Shown: positions 33,937-48,400, counted from the stretch's first letter. The stretch: DNA of 64,000 nucleotides from Calliopum simillimum (GCA_951812925.1 OX638370.1:118186897-118250896), one strand, 5' to 3'. The notes: generated by a model from the letters alone, not told the origin. Numbers and translations are program-made.

Positions 33937-33944
33937 GTCTAATG

Positions 33945-34865
33945 TACATTTATATTCGTTTCAAAAAAAGTATTCGGTTAAAAAAAGAGTATTGCATAGC
34001 TTTAGGCTTTAAGTTTAATTTCCATTTCAGTTTATTGCACTGAAGTTTTAGATTCGCTGCAGCTTGTTCAATTTAAACAATTTGAAGCAACTTTGTAGAG
34101 ATGAATTTTATGTTTTTTGACGGGCCTTAATCAAATGACATGTTTGTGGTACCCCATAGCAGTATTAACTATGATAATGTGTACTACAAGTTGACAAAAA
34201 AATCTCAGGTAAATAACCACTTTGAATGAAATGAAGTGCACATCGAGAAATTTACAAAAATATTCTATACTTGATGAGCGGACGGCAACTGTTGAAACTA
34301 TAGACATCATTTCTGATAAAATTCGTCGTACATAAAATTTTTCTCGTTCTCGTTTCGTTTTCTTTGCGTCAAATTCATCTTTTATGTATTATTCTTTAAG
34401 CCTTTTAACCTATCTGGTGATCATATGCTGTCAAAGTAAGAGCTTAACTTCAAAGATATATATATTAAATTCAGGTTCAGTCCTATGCAAACGAACAAAT
34501 AGTTTGCTAAAGATTGCAGTAACTTGTATTTTGTAATAGATAACATTATTAATATTCCATCCATGGGTCTCATAAAAGTGCTTGCACACTCATGCACTGC
34601 AGACAACTAAAGGACTATAAGCCACTTGATTAAAACTACACATACATATGTACGAATATCATGTATTCGTTGCTGTACTTGAGATTTTTCACCATTTTAA
34701 ATACAATGAAAACATAAATTGAAGATTTACAAAAATAAGAAGATTTATTAAGTCAACCACAACAACACTCTGTGAGTCAGTCACTTACAAGTTGCAAATA
34801 ATAATCTGAAATGTATTGTCAAAATTGGTTTTGTATATGTGCTAGAGTGACAGTTTCGTTTGCAT

Positions 34866-34902
<37 letters not shown>

Positions 34903-37900
34903 TCAAAAACACACAAAGCAAACATTGAGGACTTGAAACCATCTTGTGGACAAATAAAACTCATGCATACAAATGCATTTTGACAATAGCTCTAACGAAT
35001 ACAAACGCACAGATGAACTCACTCACATAACGACAGAATTGGGTTGATTTTACTTACAGACGGACATAAATACGCATCAAATGCACTTGACAAAGTCTGT
35101 GGTTTGACAAATGAAAACCACAAGAGGTCAAAGTGTAGTGAATAAAAATAGAGAGAGAAAAAGTACAATCCTTTCATTAAATACTACAATGAGTCAGTAG
35201 TACGTACAAAGTCAGTCCGTCAGTACACAAAGCAGTGATGCCATTTAGAATTGAAAGTAAAAATAGTTAAAGCGCCAGTTTATATTTACATAGAGCTGAC
35301 GAATTGTATTTTATTTTGTGAGCAGAGCGCTCGCAAATTTTATGTTTTTATTTGTTTTGATTCCACAAAATTTTATACATAAATCTATTAAACAACAAAT
35401 ACTTACGTAGCAGATGTTAATAATAACTTACAATGAAAGTGTAATTTTCGTAAATTTTCTCAGATTTTTATGTGATTGGCCCTGGCAGACAGATGAACAA
35501 ATTTACCAAAGAACCAATCATGGATGAACATAATAATCTGAAAAAACTGAGAAATTTGTTTTCGGCATTTGGGATCGTTTGACGACTATCCATCATGATC
35601 TTGAGTAAAATGGTTCATAGGTTAGGAGATATCCAAAATTAAAATGGTTTTCTAACGTTTTCCTCAATTTTATGAAATTGCTTATGATTGATCGAGCACG
35701 CAAAATCCTATAAAAAGGCGGTTTTGTTTTATGGAGTGATTCATCTTTCATAAGGTCCTTTTATAGGAAATTAGCGTGTTTTATAGGAAATTAGCGTGGC
35801 TACAAAATTTTGTAGAACTTCTTTTCTGGAAATGTAACCGTTAGTATGACATTTGCAAAAAACTGATTTTTTCGACCATTGACCTTGAATATCTCAAAAA
35901 AGGGATCGAAAAGGATTTCAAAGTTTGGTGCGTTTTTATCTTAACTTTATAAGATTTTTAGATTTCTGGGTCCATTTTAGTCGGATTAGATTGTGCTGCC
36001 TACCATACGTTTTCGTTTGTCAAAAAAATTCTGCATTTTTTCTGCCCTCTTTTTGAATGTAACATTTTTTAGTACGAATCGAGCGGTTTGTTCACCAGTA
36101 GGTACTTTTCGCAATTTCATTAGAATGTGATACCACAACACTCCCAAACGGGGATATATATTGATTTATCTAAAAATTTACAAAATCTGGCTGCATTGTG
36201 AAAAAAAAAGGTAAATATTGTAGCATACTCTTAGGCAGTACTTGAAGATAAAGGGGTACAATATAACAAACAAACTCAAAAACTATGAGATAAAAAATCT
36301 CTATGCAAATTCACTTGAATGCATTCTGGGTGCTGTTTAACCTCCAAACTACACATATACATACGTACATGCACATTTGCATACAAACATGCAAGTGATC
36401 TTCAAAAAAAAAAAAAAAGTCTTCCAAAATGTTATTCACTTTTACAGGGGATTTATTGTCAAAGTGCATATGCAAAATTATAACATTCGACAAAATTCAA
36501 AGAAAACTCATCGAAGCATATACGAGTGCATTAAAACTGTATGAGTATGTGTATGCGTATATTTATGTCTGCGCTAGTTGCTTGTGTATGCATTTGCAAC
36601 CTTCACATACATGCGTGCATGTGTTTGAGTTCTTAAGTCAAATTTGCATACTTGACCTGAATCTTGTCCTTGTTGATCCCGTCTAGCACTTAAAAGCATT
36701 ATTTGTAAATGTATGCGTGAAGTAGTGAATGTGAAGTATAGGGGTGGCGGGGGTTCGCAGCTACGAGCTAACGAGAACTGTGCAAGGTGAAGTGTAAGTG
36801 AAATTTTCGCAAATTTTACCCCAAAGATTTCAAATGTAGTAGTTACAGTTGCTCTAATGCTTGTTTATGTGTTAGTATATTTGTATTGGTGCATACATAT
36901 GTATGTGTGTGTGTATATCCGTTCATTCTTTACAAATTCAACTTACAAAATCAATGAATATTTAACTTGCGAGCATGGCAGAAGCTCCATGTATTTTGTA
37001 CGAAACTCAATTTAACTCAACGACAAAAGCACTTGCGTTCATGTGATTAGTTTCACAGCATACGAGTGTGTCGTTTGCTTGTGTGTGTGTGTATCTATAA
37101 GCCGGCTTAAATAAACACATACGCATATACGTGCAGTGATATTTAAATCATACATTGCCCAAGCGTTTGTGTTTGTATATGTATATTTCTATTGCTAATT
37201 TTATTATGTTGACTTTGGTTGCATATAAGTTAATTAAATTAATTTACAAACTTATTGCATCCAGCCCAATATTCATAAGCACCCCTAGTAAGGAATATTT
37301 GGAATGCCGTGCGTTAAGCCAATAAAATAACGTTAATATGAAAACTACTCGTCACTTGAAATCCAAAATAGAAGTAACAACATTTTTCAGTTTTACACAT
37401 GGCGGGTTCCATTTATTTCCGCTTTTATTTTAAGCTATGTTGGCTAAAACTGGCTTTAAGATTTAAAATATTTTAAGTCATAAGACGTTTTTTGCTTCGC
37501 CTGTAATAAAAATAAAAAATATTGTTATGACCTTTTGGATTTCGGGTGACGATATGTTAATACTTTCTTTTCTTTTCACGAAATATTGATCCAAGAGAGC
37601 ATAATGGAATTTTTAACTGCGTCATAGCTAACATGATTTCCTAATGGGTGTCTTAATATGTGGTGTTACAATTGCATTATACAGGCAAACACACAGACCC
37701 GACACTTTTAATAAACTGCATTGACTTTCTAAAGAATAAATCAACCGTAATTAACATAACATGGTTATGTTCAAATGATTTGCGCAAACAAGAGATTCAA
37801 GTTTTGTTGTTTTGTTGCAAAATGATTTAGTGCTCAATGAGTTTAATGAATATATGTAGATGTTAAGAGGAATTTTCATTATCGAAATGAACCAGCTGCA

Positions 37901-39444
37901 GATTCGAATTTATTTTCTTTCTTAATTTTTTATACGGTTTTAAAAATTTGTCATTGTTTTTTGGCTCTTTCAATATATAAGTTATGTACTCGAAAAAGAG
38001 TGGTCGACAGAAAATCGGTATAAAACGTTTACTTTTTGACCAAAAAAAAGAAAATAATACATTTTTTGAAGTTCAATGGTATTTCTTTAAGAAAATGAAA
38101 AGATTTGCTCATTTGTTTGAAATATATGCAAAATATCGTAACTTTGAATAAACACCTACCATTAGGCTCTGCACATCACTTTGGGTGACCTGGGATGATA
38201 CCTTGATAAATTTTTGCTTTGGTTTCTTTAATGCTACGAAAGCTGCAAGTAATAAATTGAAAAGGGAGCCACATATTCTAAGTTTACCCTAACATTTTCA
38301 AAATTTCTTAATAAATCTTAAGTTTATCAATGTTTTTCGAATTTTACGGTTTTTTTTTTTTTAAATTTTTGATCTTTTTGCCATCGCTTTGATTTTCCCA
38401 ATATTTTTCAATTTTTGTAACGGTAACAACAATATCATCTGATACATGTTTGTTGGTAGTAAATAACGTTTTTCGACATTTTTCGTTTTTTTAACCAACT
38501 TATGGAGTTTTGCCTGCCATTTCGAGTATATCTGCCAAATTACATATCTTTGCCTATTTACTGATACAAGTATCTTTGTAAGTAGATAATTTCAACCTTA
38601 GCCCCCCCAAACAACAATAAGGGACCAAATTTAGCGACAAAATGTAAGTAAACTCTATTAATTAATATAACGACTTTTGTGTGTTATTTTCGCCATCTTC
38701 TCTCCTCACACAATTTATCACTGTTCTAATGGGAACTTTGCCAAAATTATGGTCAAAACTAGACTTGTCAACAACGATGACAGTAATGGCAAAAAAAAAT
38801 GAAAAATGACACAAGAGGTAATGGAGTTGCAGCTGCAAATTTGTGTGTGCCAGCGCAATAAAAAACGTAATATAATTGCACTAAGGCAAACACATAAAAA
38901 AAAATTTCCCTAGATGGGAGCAAAAACCACTCACAGTGTTGCATTTCAACATAAAAGTAACAAAAACCAAAAATATCAAATTGAGCCAAAAACAAACGAG
39001 TAACCCAAATAAAATGCGCATGGAAAAAATTGTGCACCAGTGCACACTGCAACCCGTTAACTTTGGCCAACTCGAAAAAATGAAAAACATGGCAAATAGG
39101 GAAATTAAAAAATAAAACTAACATTTCAGCAATTTGCAAAAAATTCGGCATATAGTTAAAAAATTAAAACAAAACAAAATAAAAGTTTAGCCTAGGTCTT
39201 TTTTGAACTTTTCTGAAACGGGTTAGTCACAAAATAAGATGCACGAAAAGATACTCGTTTTAAAAAAATTTGCTTAGAAGTACCCTAATCTTATAAAGCG
39301 CTATTTGTTAAAACTCAATTTTTTACTACTACAAAACAAAAATTAGATCTTTAAGTTTCCAGTAGATTGAGGTTTTTTCACTTTTCAGTCAATACAAGGA
39401 CGAAATTATGGAATTCTATATTGAAATGCTATGGATGTATAACT
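33945..39444. other. Gene-free stretch with simple repeats
   Basis: About 5.5 kb without a supportable gene. It includes a TG repeat (34868-34898), a 20-bp tandem duplication (TTTTATAGGAAATTAGCGTG, 35759-35798) and GTATGTG/CATACATG-rich DNA at 36.3-37.2 kb. The 127-aa hydrophobic open frame at 38768-39151 on minus has no recognisable domain. Confidence 0.4.
34868..34898. repeat. GT dinucleotide microsatellite
   Basis: About 15 uninterrupted TG units. Confidence 0.9.
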
Positions 39445-39446
39445 TA

Positions 39447-41087
39447 CAGTGGCTCACAGCTTATTTCGTGCAGTAATTTTTTTTAACTTTAAAACACTGT
39501 ATCTTTAAAGCTAATACAAATATTATCAAATTTTAAATGCAGGCTTAGACGGGCATGTCTATTGTTCATAATAAGTAAAAGAAAATCCTCATAATTTGAT
39601 TCCGAGACGCTGAAGGCGGAAAAAACCGACCGAGCAGGAGAAATTCAAGTCACAGCTTATATCGTGCAGTTGCTTATTTTCCCTGTGGAGCCAGCGTTTC
39701 GCGTTATTTAATGAGAATTTCTTTTTCTATGTTCTCTGTGTGGAATTCTCAACCAGATGCAGCTAATTTTTAGTTTGTCATGTACATGTGAGGGTAAAAA
39801 AGTGCATTTTGCAGAAATGGGTCGTCCAGCAACGAAAATCGGTGATAACTCATTTCAAAAACGGCCAATCAATGCGCTAAGCTTTTTAATACGTTAGTTT
39901 GAGTCCCACCTACAATGCAAAGCACAATTGAAAGCTTCGTTCATGCAAATCGGGTACAAAATTAGGGTAAAAGTGCGTCAAATAACAATTTGAATCCCGC
40001 TGACGATTCATTTATGGTAAAAAAAATCAATACTAACCCACATTATTGGCTTCAAAAACCGTCTGGGATATACATCAAGAACTAAGTAACTCGTACTGTG
40101 CAAAAACTGGCGGCTGCATGTCCCGAGACCACAATTTTAAAGCCTAAGTAGCTCTTCATAAAGAAAAAAAGCCAGAAAAGCCTACATTATTTCTGATATC
40201 GAGCTCAATATTAGCACGCCCACAAAGATAAGGACTTTTAAAGCAACGTCATAATCATGGACGAGTCTTAATTCAACATATTTGAACCTGATGACATGAC
40301 ATGCTTATGGCGGAAACGTAACATTGAGCCGAATTGCAAAACCAAGTAGACTTTTTTAAATTTTTATTTGCTTAGGAAGGCCTACTTGGGCTTTAATGCT
40401 GTGGTCTCGAGACACGCAGCCGCCAATTTTTGCACTGTACGAGTTACTTACTTCTTGATGTATATCCCAGACGGTTTTTGGAGCCAATAATGTGGGTTAG
40501 TATTGATTTTGTGGACCATAAATGAATCGTCAGCGGGATTAAAATAGTTGTTTGACGCACTTTTACCCTACTTTTGGGCCCGATTTGCATAAACGATGCT
40601 TTCAATTGTGCTTTGCATTGTAGGTGGGACTCAAACTAACATATTAAAAAGCTTAGCGCATAGATTGGCCGTTTTTGAAATGAGTTATCACCGATTTTCG
40701 TTGCTGGACGACCCATTTCTGCAAAATGCACTTTTTTACCCTCACATGTATATGATCAAACTAAAAATTAGCTGCATCTGGTTGAGAATACCACACAGAG
40801 AACATAGAAAAAGAAATTCTCATTAAATAACGCGAAACGCTGGCTCCAAAGGGAAAATAAGCAACTGCACGAAATAAGCTGTGACTTGAATTTCTCCTGC
40901 TCGGTCGGTTTTTTCCGCCTTCAGCGTCTCGGAATCAAATTATGAGGATTTTCTTTTACTTATTATGAACAATAGACATGCCCTTCTAAGCCTGCATTTA
41001 AAATTTGATAATATTTGTATTAGCTTTAAAGATACAGTGTTTTAAAGTTAAAAAAAATTACTGCACGAAATAAGCTGTGAGCCATTG
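39447..41087. mobile_element. Palindromic Tc1-like element with 0.7-kb arms
   Basis: A TA-flanked (39445-39446, 41088-41089) 1641-bp palindrome. The arms (39447 to about 40162, and about 40371-41087) match closely in inverted order around a loop of about 208 bp. The ends read CAGTGGCTCACAGCTTATTT / CAATGGCTCACAGCTTATTT. About 200 bp inside each end a second copy of the motif (TCACAGCTTATATCGTGCAG, 39650-39669; matching inverted copy near 40860-40886) gives the IR/DR arrangement known from some Tc1 families. Each arm also holds the broken start of a Tc1-type transposase (MGRPATKIGDNSFQKR; later MVKKINTNP), and the loop continues it (EPDDMTCLWRKRN). The structure looks like two 5' halves joined head to head. 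Confidence 0.8.
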
Positions 41088-41089
41088 TA

Positions 41090-42304
41090 TTTTCTTTGAA
41101 ATATATTTTAACGAAAATACTTGACCTGAAAATTTGACCGAAACACAATTTTACACACAAAACTCGGCTTATCACTAAAACATCCTCGATTCAAGACAAA
41201 TGGTTCCGATTCTAAGATAACTTTGCTTCGATCATTTGCATCAACATAACAACAATAGATATGGTTATTCATCAAAATTTGTTGATGTTTTGATGTGCCA
41301 GGAGGCTGAGGTAAAAGTCGATTGTCAAAGTTCAATGACGTATTTTTTAAGAAAATCTAAACACTATTGATTAAGCTTATCATTTTTAGTTCAAAAATTG
41401 CGAAAGCTCTTAAGTTATAATTTCAGAACAGAAACATAACAGGAGACTGAGAATTTGGAAGTAAATCTTTTCCATAAAAGGATTTCGTGATTGAGCTAAT
41501 TTTTAGTGTCTTATTAGAAACAATATGTTTAGTTTTGATCATAAAACAATGAAATATTATTAGAGAAATATATAAACTTAGGTGGGCCGCCGAATATTCC
41601 CTCATGAGTAGAATCACCATTACAATTTTTTTTTTTTTTTTTTTTGATAATTTGATTTTTTTTCCTTTCTTTACTTTAAACTACGATTAAATAACGATTT
41701 TGCATTGTTAACAAGATAAATTTTCATCTATTTGCAGATGCTTTTCTGATTCCTACCCCCACACCCATTCAACAAAAATAACGAGTTATCAATAGGCGAA
41801 AAAGTAGAAAAATGTGCATAAAATGAAAAAAACACAAAACTGGGGGACAAACAAACAAATTTTGATGAAAGTACAAAAATGTGAAAAATGGTTATGTGTG
41901 GGAGCAAGAGAAAAAAAAAATCGAACGAAATATATGCTGTGAGCGCTATCAAAGAATTGCAAAACATTTGCAAAAAAATTTCTGAAATTTAGTATGGAAA
42001 GCACTGAGCAGTGAATTGCAAAAAAAACCAATATATGTATAAAGCGCCGACCTAATCGAGCATTCCAAATGCCAAACAAAACTTGAATAAAAGAAAACTT
42101 CACTAAACTACCACAACACTGAACTTAAAACTTGAGTCAAGCGTTAAAGTTTTCAATTCTTTGCTGGTTATTTGGTCTTTGTGTTCTATTTTCTATTGTC
42201 CTTTGTCCAATATACGAACATTCGGCGGTTGTCTTCCATACATAAGTTTTTCTATTCCAAGAACAACAAATTCACATTCTTTCTCGTCGTCATTCATTTT
42301 CTAG
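41090..42304. other. Region upstream of the first recognised kazrin exon
   Basis: No earlier coding exon is visible. A T run lies at about 41626-41645. The exon with the start codon is preceded by a good splice acceptor, so 5' UTR exons and the promoter probably lie in or beyond this region; I could not place them. Confidence 0.4.
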
Positions 42305-42457
42305 CAAACACGACGGCGCGTGCAATTTTACGCTTAATAAATTATGCAAATAAACGGCACATCTTCTGGACCAACTATGGCTGCTTCAGAGCCACCAGAA
42401 CCACCGCCACGCAACCCGGATCGTATAAATGCTTCGTTGAATAAACTTAGCGAATCT
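42305..42457 (+). CDS. KAZN: Kazrin exon with start codon
   Basis: A strong pyrimidine-rich acceptor (CATTCATTTTCTAG) ends at 42304, so this is probably an internal exon whose first 39 bases are 5' UTR. ATG is at 42344, and a TAA lies in frame at 42338-42340. Coding part is residues 1-38 (MQINGTSSGPTM...KLSES). Donor GTAAGT; phase 0. Confidence 0.75.
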
Positions 42458-45400
42458 GTAAGTAAATTTTGTTTCTTGCTCTTTTTGTTTGTGTAGCACA
42501 CAAGTTATTTCTTTCAACCTCTGTACTCCCCCACTACCATTCATTAATTTCGTTGCATGCCCACGCATTTTCCACTACATTTTTCATTCCGAATGTTTAT
42601 CCACCACACCGTGCCACACGTAATCAAGCATCTTTCATTGGTACCTTTGGTAGCGTTTTTGTGCTTTTTTTTTTTGGCCATTCTTAACCTTTTTCATCTT
42701 CTTGATTTCTCTTTTCGATATATTGGCTTAACGCTTCAAAATTATGATTTTTCTTTTTCATCCTCCCATTGGTCTTAACGTTAGAAATTTTTATGAATTC
42801 TTTGCATGTCTTTGACCTTAATTTTTTTGAAATCATTGCAGTGCACTTTTAACAACGCTATCTGAAAGCAATAAAGAAGGGCATTTTTTTATTAATAGTA
42901 AATTTTGTTTTTACCAAAACGTGTTAAATATATAAAAATTTTAAAAAAAATACTGCTTAGTATGTACATTAGACCGTTACTGTAATAAAGTATGCTCCTA
43001 AGATTTTGCGAAATTTTTTATGAAAACTGGAATCGCCCAGTAGTCAAAATTTGACCAAAAGTTTAGTAATTAATATTGGTACTTTTTGGACAGTTTTAAT
43101 ACTTCTTTTGCTATTGGTGCAAAATAGAAAAGCTCAGACTAAAGGAAAATAAAAAACATAAAGTCAGTGTCATTCAGCTTTTTTTTTTTTTTTTTTCTCT
43201 TTGTGCTGTATCCGCTTTTCAGCTCTGTGTGACCGCGTATTTTGTCGTCGTTATTATTGAAAAATTTTCATTTAATTTTACATGGCTTGGTGGCAAAATA
43301 TTGAAATAATTTTTGCTTTGTGCACATTTACACACAAATACCTTTCAAATGGTGTATAATTCAAAGCCGTGCTCAATTTCTAACATATTAAAAAAGGTAG
43401 GACAAATTTTTGTCTTGCGTTTTCGTATATAGATGCTGTTGGAATGCCATGAAACTGTAATTTAGGAAGTCGACATACCCTTCTTACTTGATTTTTTTTT
43501 TTTGGATTTTGGGAGTCATTTCTAAAAGATAGCACCAAAGCTTGTTTTTCATAAAATTTATTTATGATGAGTTGTTATTGGTAGATTGTTTTTCTGACAT
43601 ATTCCACATTCCATGCATATGAAATTAATTTATTTTTATTATCTGAATCCTATTGATATTCATAAAATATTTTTGGATTTATTTGATTTCATTGTGTGTT
43701 TATCTGCCAACTCAAGTGTAATTCAGCCTTGGTTGAAAATATTTATAATAAAAACAATAAAAGAGCCAACTCAATACTTTCGTTCATACGCTTCAGAATT
43801 GGTATTGAATATTTTTGGGAGATTTGGTTCAATTTCTGTTAGTTGAATGGTTTTTTGTTGTTATCGTTATGATTTTGAAAGTTCTTTTGGTTGCACGTGA
43901 TGGTCGTAAGGAAATTAAAACTGATATTTTCCAGTTCATGGTTGCACATTAATTTGTTCGATTGCTGGCTGTGTGTCCATGTATTGTTATGCTCTAATTG
44001 CATTGCTTGAATGCTGATGTTTGGCTTTGATAATTCTTGGGTTAAAAGTAAAATAAAGATAGAAAATACAATTGAGCAGTTAATAAATATTCATTGGCAT
44101 TAAATTGGAGAAAAGAACAAAGGGGAAATTTGAATTCTTTTGCTTTCAATTTTTGAATCAGACTGAAATTATGGAGACTTTTTGTGTGAGAACCATTAAG
44201 CTTTATTTTGAGCCGCCCTTAGATGTGCCAACTTTTGGACAAAAAATGCCTTAATTCTGAATCGGAAGTAATCCAAAATGAAAATCGACTTTGGTTTATG
44301 TTCATATGGGTAGAGAATTCATCTATTTATTGGCTATGTTGTTTCCGAAAATCGAATATATTGAGCCTTATCGTGAATAAACATACTCGCGAAATTTTAC
44401 TCGAAAAAAATTTTTTGGGAGGGAATATTTTTTAATAGTTATTGTTAAAAATTATTCTCCTCTTTTTTATTGTGGTTATTTTATTTTTTTAATCTGAGCT
44501 GTCTGAAATTCATTTGACAATACCACGGTTGTATAGTAATTTTCCGGCGAAAATCGGAAGAAATTTGAAAAACAACTGAAAGAAACATGTACTTATGCTG
44601 GAATGTGAATTTTAACTCCCGATGTATTAACGATTGCAAACGAAATATTCCTTCTCGTGAATATATTTGCTTATCGGGACGAAATATTTCAATAAATTCA
44701 TGATAGGTCCCATTTTTATTGCTTTAACACTGAATTTAATTTTCTTACAAATTTTTCAATTAAAACTGAATGCTGAAATATCATACTCACCTTACTTATT
44801 TACGCCATAATTCATTAACCATAAAGTTAATTGCAATTTTCGCTGAATTAAAATGCAACTTCATTTCATTCTACGTTCATTGCAGAAAACGACAAAATCT
44901 CTCGACTTTTGCAGCAGTGGAAGCGGCAGCAACATAATCAATGACAAAGTTGTTGCGAACAATAATAAACCATTAAAACCCATACTATCACTGGACAACA
45001 ATATTATTGCAGCAGCTGCAGCATCATCATCATCATCACTGGCAGCACAAAAACATACGACAACTGCGGCGCCTTCAATAGCAACAGCAGCAACTGCTAC
45101 AGCACATTCACCATCGGCGTTTCTTTACAATAAACGCATCGGTTGCATCGGCAACGATATCAATTCAACAGGAGCGAGTGGTAATAGCTCACCAATCAGT
45201 TCGAATGGCAGCAGCAGTAATCATACGCTTACATCGCCAATGACGATCGATAATCATTTACAGCAACAGCAGCAACAACATTTGCCACCACGTTATACAA
45301 ATATAAATAAAAGCGATTCAAATAATCATCTGATGTATCAGCAGCAGCAGCAGCAGCAACTACAACAAAATGGTAGCGCACAACGTATGTTGGTGGAACA

Positions 45401-48400
45401 ATTGATTAATGGCAGTAGCAATGCCAGCAACATCGTAACAACAGCAGCAGCAACAACAGCAACAAATCACAATAATGCACAAACGGCAGGTATGTTGCAG
45501 ATTTATTATAATTGTGGTGTAGGCCATATGTAAGGGTGCATCCTATTGAGAAAATATTATCCTTAATTTTAACGTATTAGCACGATCCAAAAATATTGTG
45601 CCGAAATAAAAATGACAAAATCCCTCATATAAGAGCTAAAGGAACATTTGAGGAAACTATAGGAAAAAATCTGCTTTAAAAGGATTATCAGTTTAGTTTT
45701 TTAAAAAAACTTATCATATTGGGAACTATTTGTTTTTTCTTTTATAATTTCCTTATATAAGTACGATGCATTTTCATATTTTTTTATTTCGTCTTTTCAA
45801 ATGGTATAGAAGTCACTCAATGACAAAGATTTGGTATTGAATAATGAGATCACTTTGTAGTAAGCCACATACATATACAAAGTTTAAGCGTTTAAGCTTC
45901 TGAGAGGTGATAGAAAAAGCCTAGGCTAACAAAAAATTGTATGTGAGCGGGAGTTTAAAATGTGCCATTGAGAAGTTATATGGATAAAACTGATTTTCTG
46001 ACACGTTTTGACAAAAAATAAAAATTTTTTACACTAAAATATCCGCCAAAGTCAAAAAGTAGGGAAAAAACATTTGAAAATAACAACTTTAAAGGTCTAA
46101 AACTTTGCAAAATCCTTTTAAACTCTATATACCAAATACACTTTCAGAAAGCTCATACAATAAGCTAAAAGTTTTTTACAAAAAAAGTTTTCCCTTGAAC
46201 GCTGGAAAAACTTTTTTTGTAGAACAAGTTAGAAAATCAGGTTTTTCCCTACAACTCCGCAGCGGTAAGTACATTTTTTAGATCTCTTAAAGTAAGATTT
46301 TTTGTTAGTTTTGACCTTCTCTATCACCTTAACATTTACATCCTATATAAGTAATTAAATGCAAACATATTTGTTGATCCATGATTATCTTTGCTGTATA
46401 TGTTTTCAATATCCTTGCCATTGGTACGTATTATATTGATTTTATTTTTCGTTTTTTTTTTCATTAATTGCATTTAATATTTAATATAAGAGTTTTCAAA
46501 AAATATTGAATTTAGGCAATGTTTAATGGTTTGGATTCAATGTCTGAAGCATGGAAAAATTCTGTGGAAACATGCGCTTACAATTTCATACAAACTATTT
46601 GTACATATTTACTTCATCAATGTTTGTATGCACAGATTTTTTGGCTTTTAATTTCAGTTATTTTTGTTACATTTAATATGTTTGGTTTTTTTAATTAAAT
46701 TAATTGTGGCAGCATTTGTTATTTTGCTGGTTAACCACAATTGAAAAGTCTTTTCGATTTTATTTATATTATTGATTTAGGCATTTAGTTGACGATAGTT
46801 GCAATAATTTTGTATAGTTTTTTTGAAACAACATTATTAAAATTTAATACAGAATCAAAACAACACTCAAAATATTTTACTCTGTAAAAAAATGCTTAAC
46901 GTTTCTTACACCAAATTTACGCTCATTATACCTTTTTTGACACGAAGATGGTTGGGAACGATTAAACTTTTTGTCCTTTAATACTTAAATCTAAGTTGTT
47001 GCGTACTTTTCAAATATACGCATCAAGCACAGTTCACTTAAAGCGACCAACCATCCAACTTTTCTAAATCCGCTTAAGCTGTGGAATAAGCAAAAGTCCA
47101 TTCAAATGTTAAACCTCACCTTCTTCTGCTGTTGATTTCAAGCATAGATACATCACAATAACTAAGTAGTTGGCCCATTGCAAGCAAAAACGAATTGAAA
47201 CGAACAAAAACCAATGATGACCACTATGACCCAAAACCCAAAAGAGCAAAAAACAATGAGTTATGGGGTGAAAAACTCAAAATGTACAGCTGCAGTAGCA
47301 GCTGACATTTGTCAGTAACTGACACTTGCTACGACAACTGTTTGCAAATGTGTCCTGTTTTGGGTCATTGAAAAAGAAAAGATTAGACTGAGGAGTGAGT
47401 GAAGTGTCCTCAAAAAAACACAAAAAAAAACCAAATTACATGAATGAGCAAACGTGTATGTATGTGGGCTAACTAACATACAAAAAAAAGGCTTTAACAA
47501 AAACACAAAGGAAACCAAAAACAAATACGAAAAGGAAACGGAAATGTATGTCATTCGTGGTGTATGTTGGTCTGACTGGCTTGACTGTTAAGTGATTAAA
47601 AAAAGACATATTTCGAACTAATACTTTTAAATTTGGCAAAGAGTTTTATAGATCAATGAAGTGTTGTGGTTTCGATTTCAAAAGCATGATTAAAGCGGAA
47701 GTAAAAATATGAGATTTCTGGAATCATAAAATTTAATATTTTGGGCTTCAAGGTCAATACATATTTTTGTTGAAATGAAAATCATTAAGCAAATACAACG
47801 TTATCAGTGGACTTTCTGACGTACAGTCTTAGAACTTGTAAGCTTCATCTGAAATTGGCAACTTTGAGATCGTATGCAGTAAGAGTAGATTCTTCATATG
47901 GATATTTTTTTTCAGATTTTTAGATGATTTTGCTCCATCTATTTAATTTGCTCAATGCAGAGACTACGTTCGTATTTTTGAAAATTTCCCTCATTAATCC
48001 AGAGGGGAATATTTTTATCTCTGTGATTTTCTAAATAATTTAGTAAATGGGTTACTACTTGATTATTTTAATTGTTTTTTTTTTTTTCACCATTACTGAT
48101 TTGCTTTGTTGTCAATGACATCATAGTCTCTTCTTATCATTTACTAAGGCTAAAATACTTATTTTGTTGATGAAATTGGCTACTAAACTGCACTACCTGG
48201 TACTTTTTGAAAGTTCAACCAATCCTTGTTTACAAGAGCGTATTGTAAAGCGTTCTTTTTTATTTAAAAGTTCATTAAAGCATTAATTACAATCACAACA
48301 TAAATCTGTTGCCGGAAATTGAAGAGCTCAATGCACCTTTAAGTCATATTTTTTCGTAATTAAAATGAATGTTAAATGGCAATTGGAAAATGTGCTACCA

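Noticed and set aside
38768..39151. 127-aa hydrophobic open frame on minus
   Set aside because: Phe-rich composition expected from A-rich DNA read in reverse; no family recognised.
40596..40826. 76-aa open frame in the right arm of the Tc1-like palindrome
   Set aside because: It reads the antisense of the transposase remnant; the family frame runs the other way.
44853..44885. Start codon at 44853 for the exon 2 frame
   Set aside because: Lies before the splice acceptor ending at 44885; the exon joins in phase to the ATG exon at 42344.
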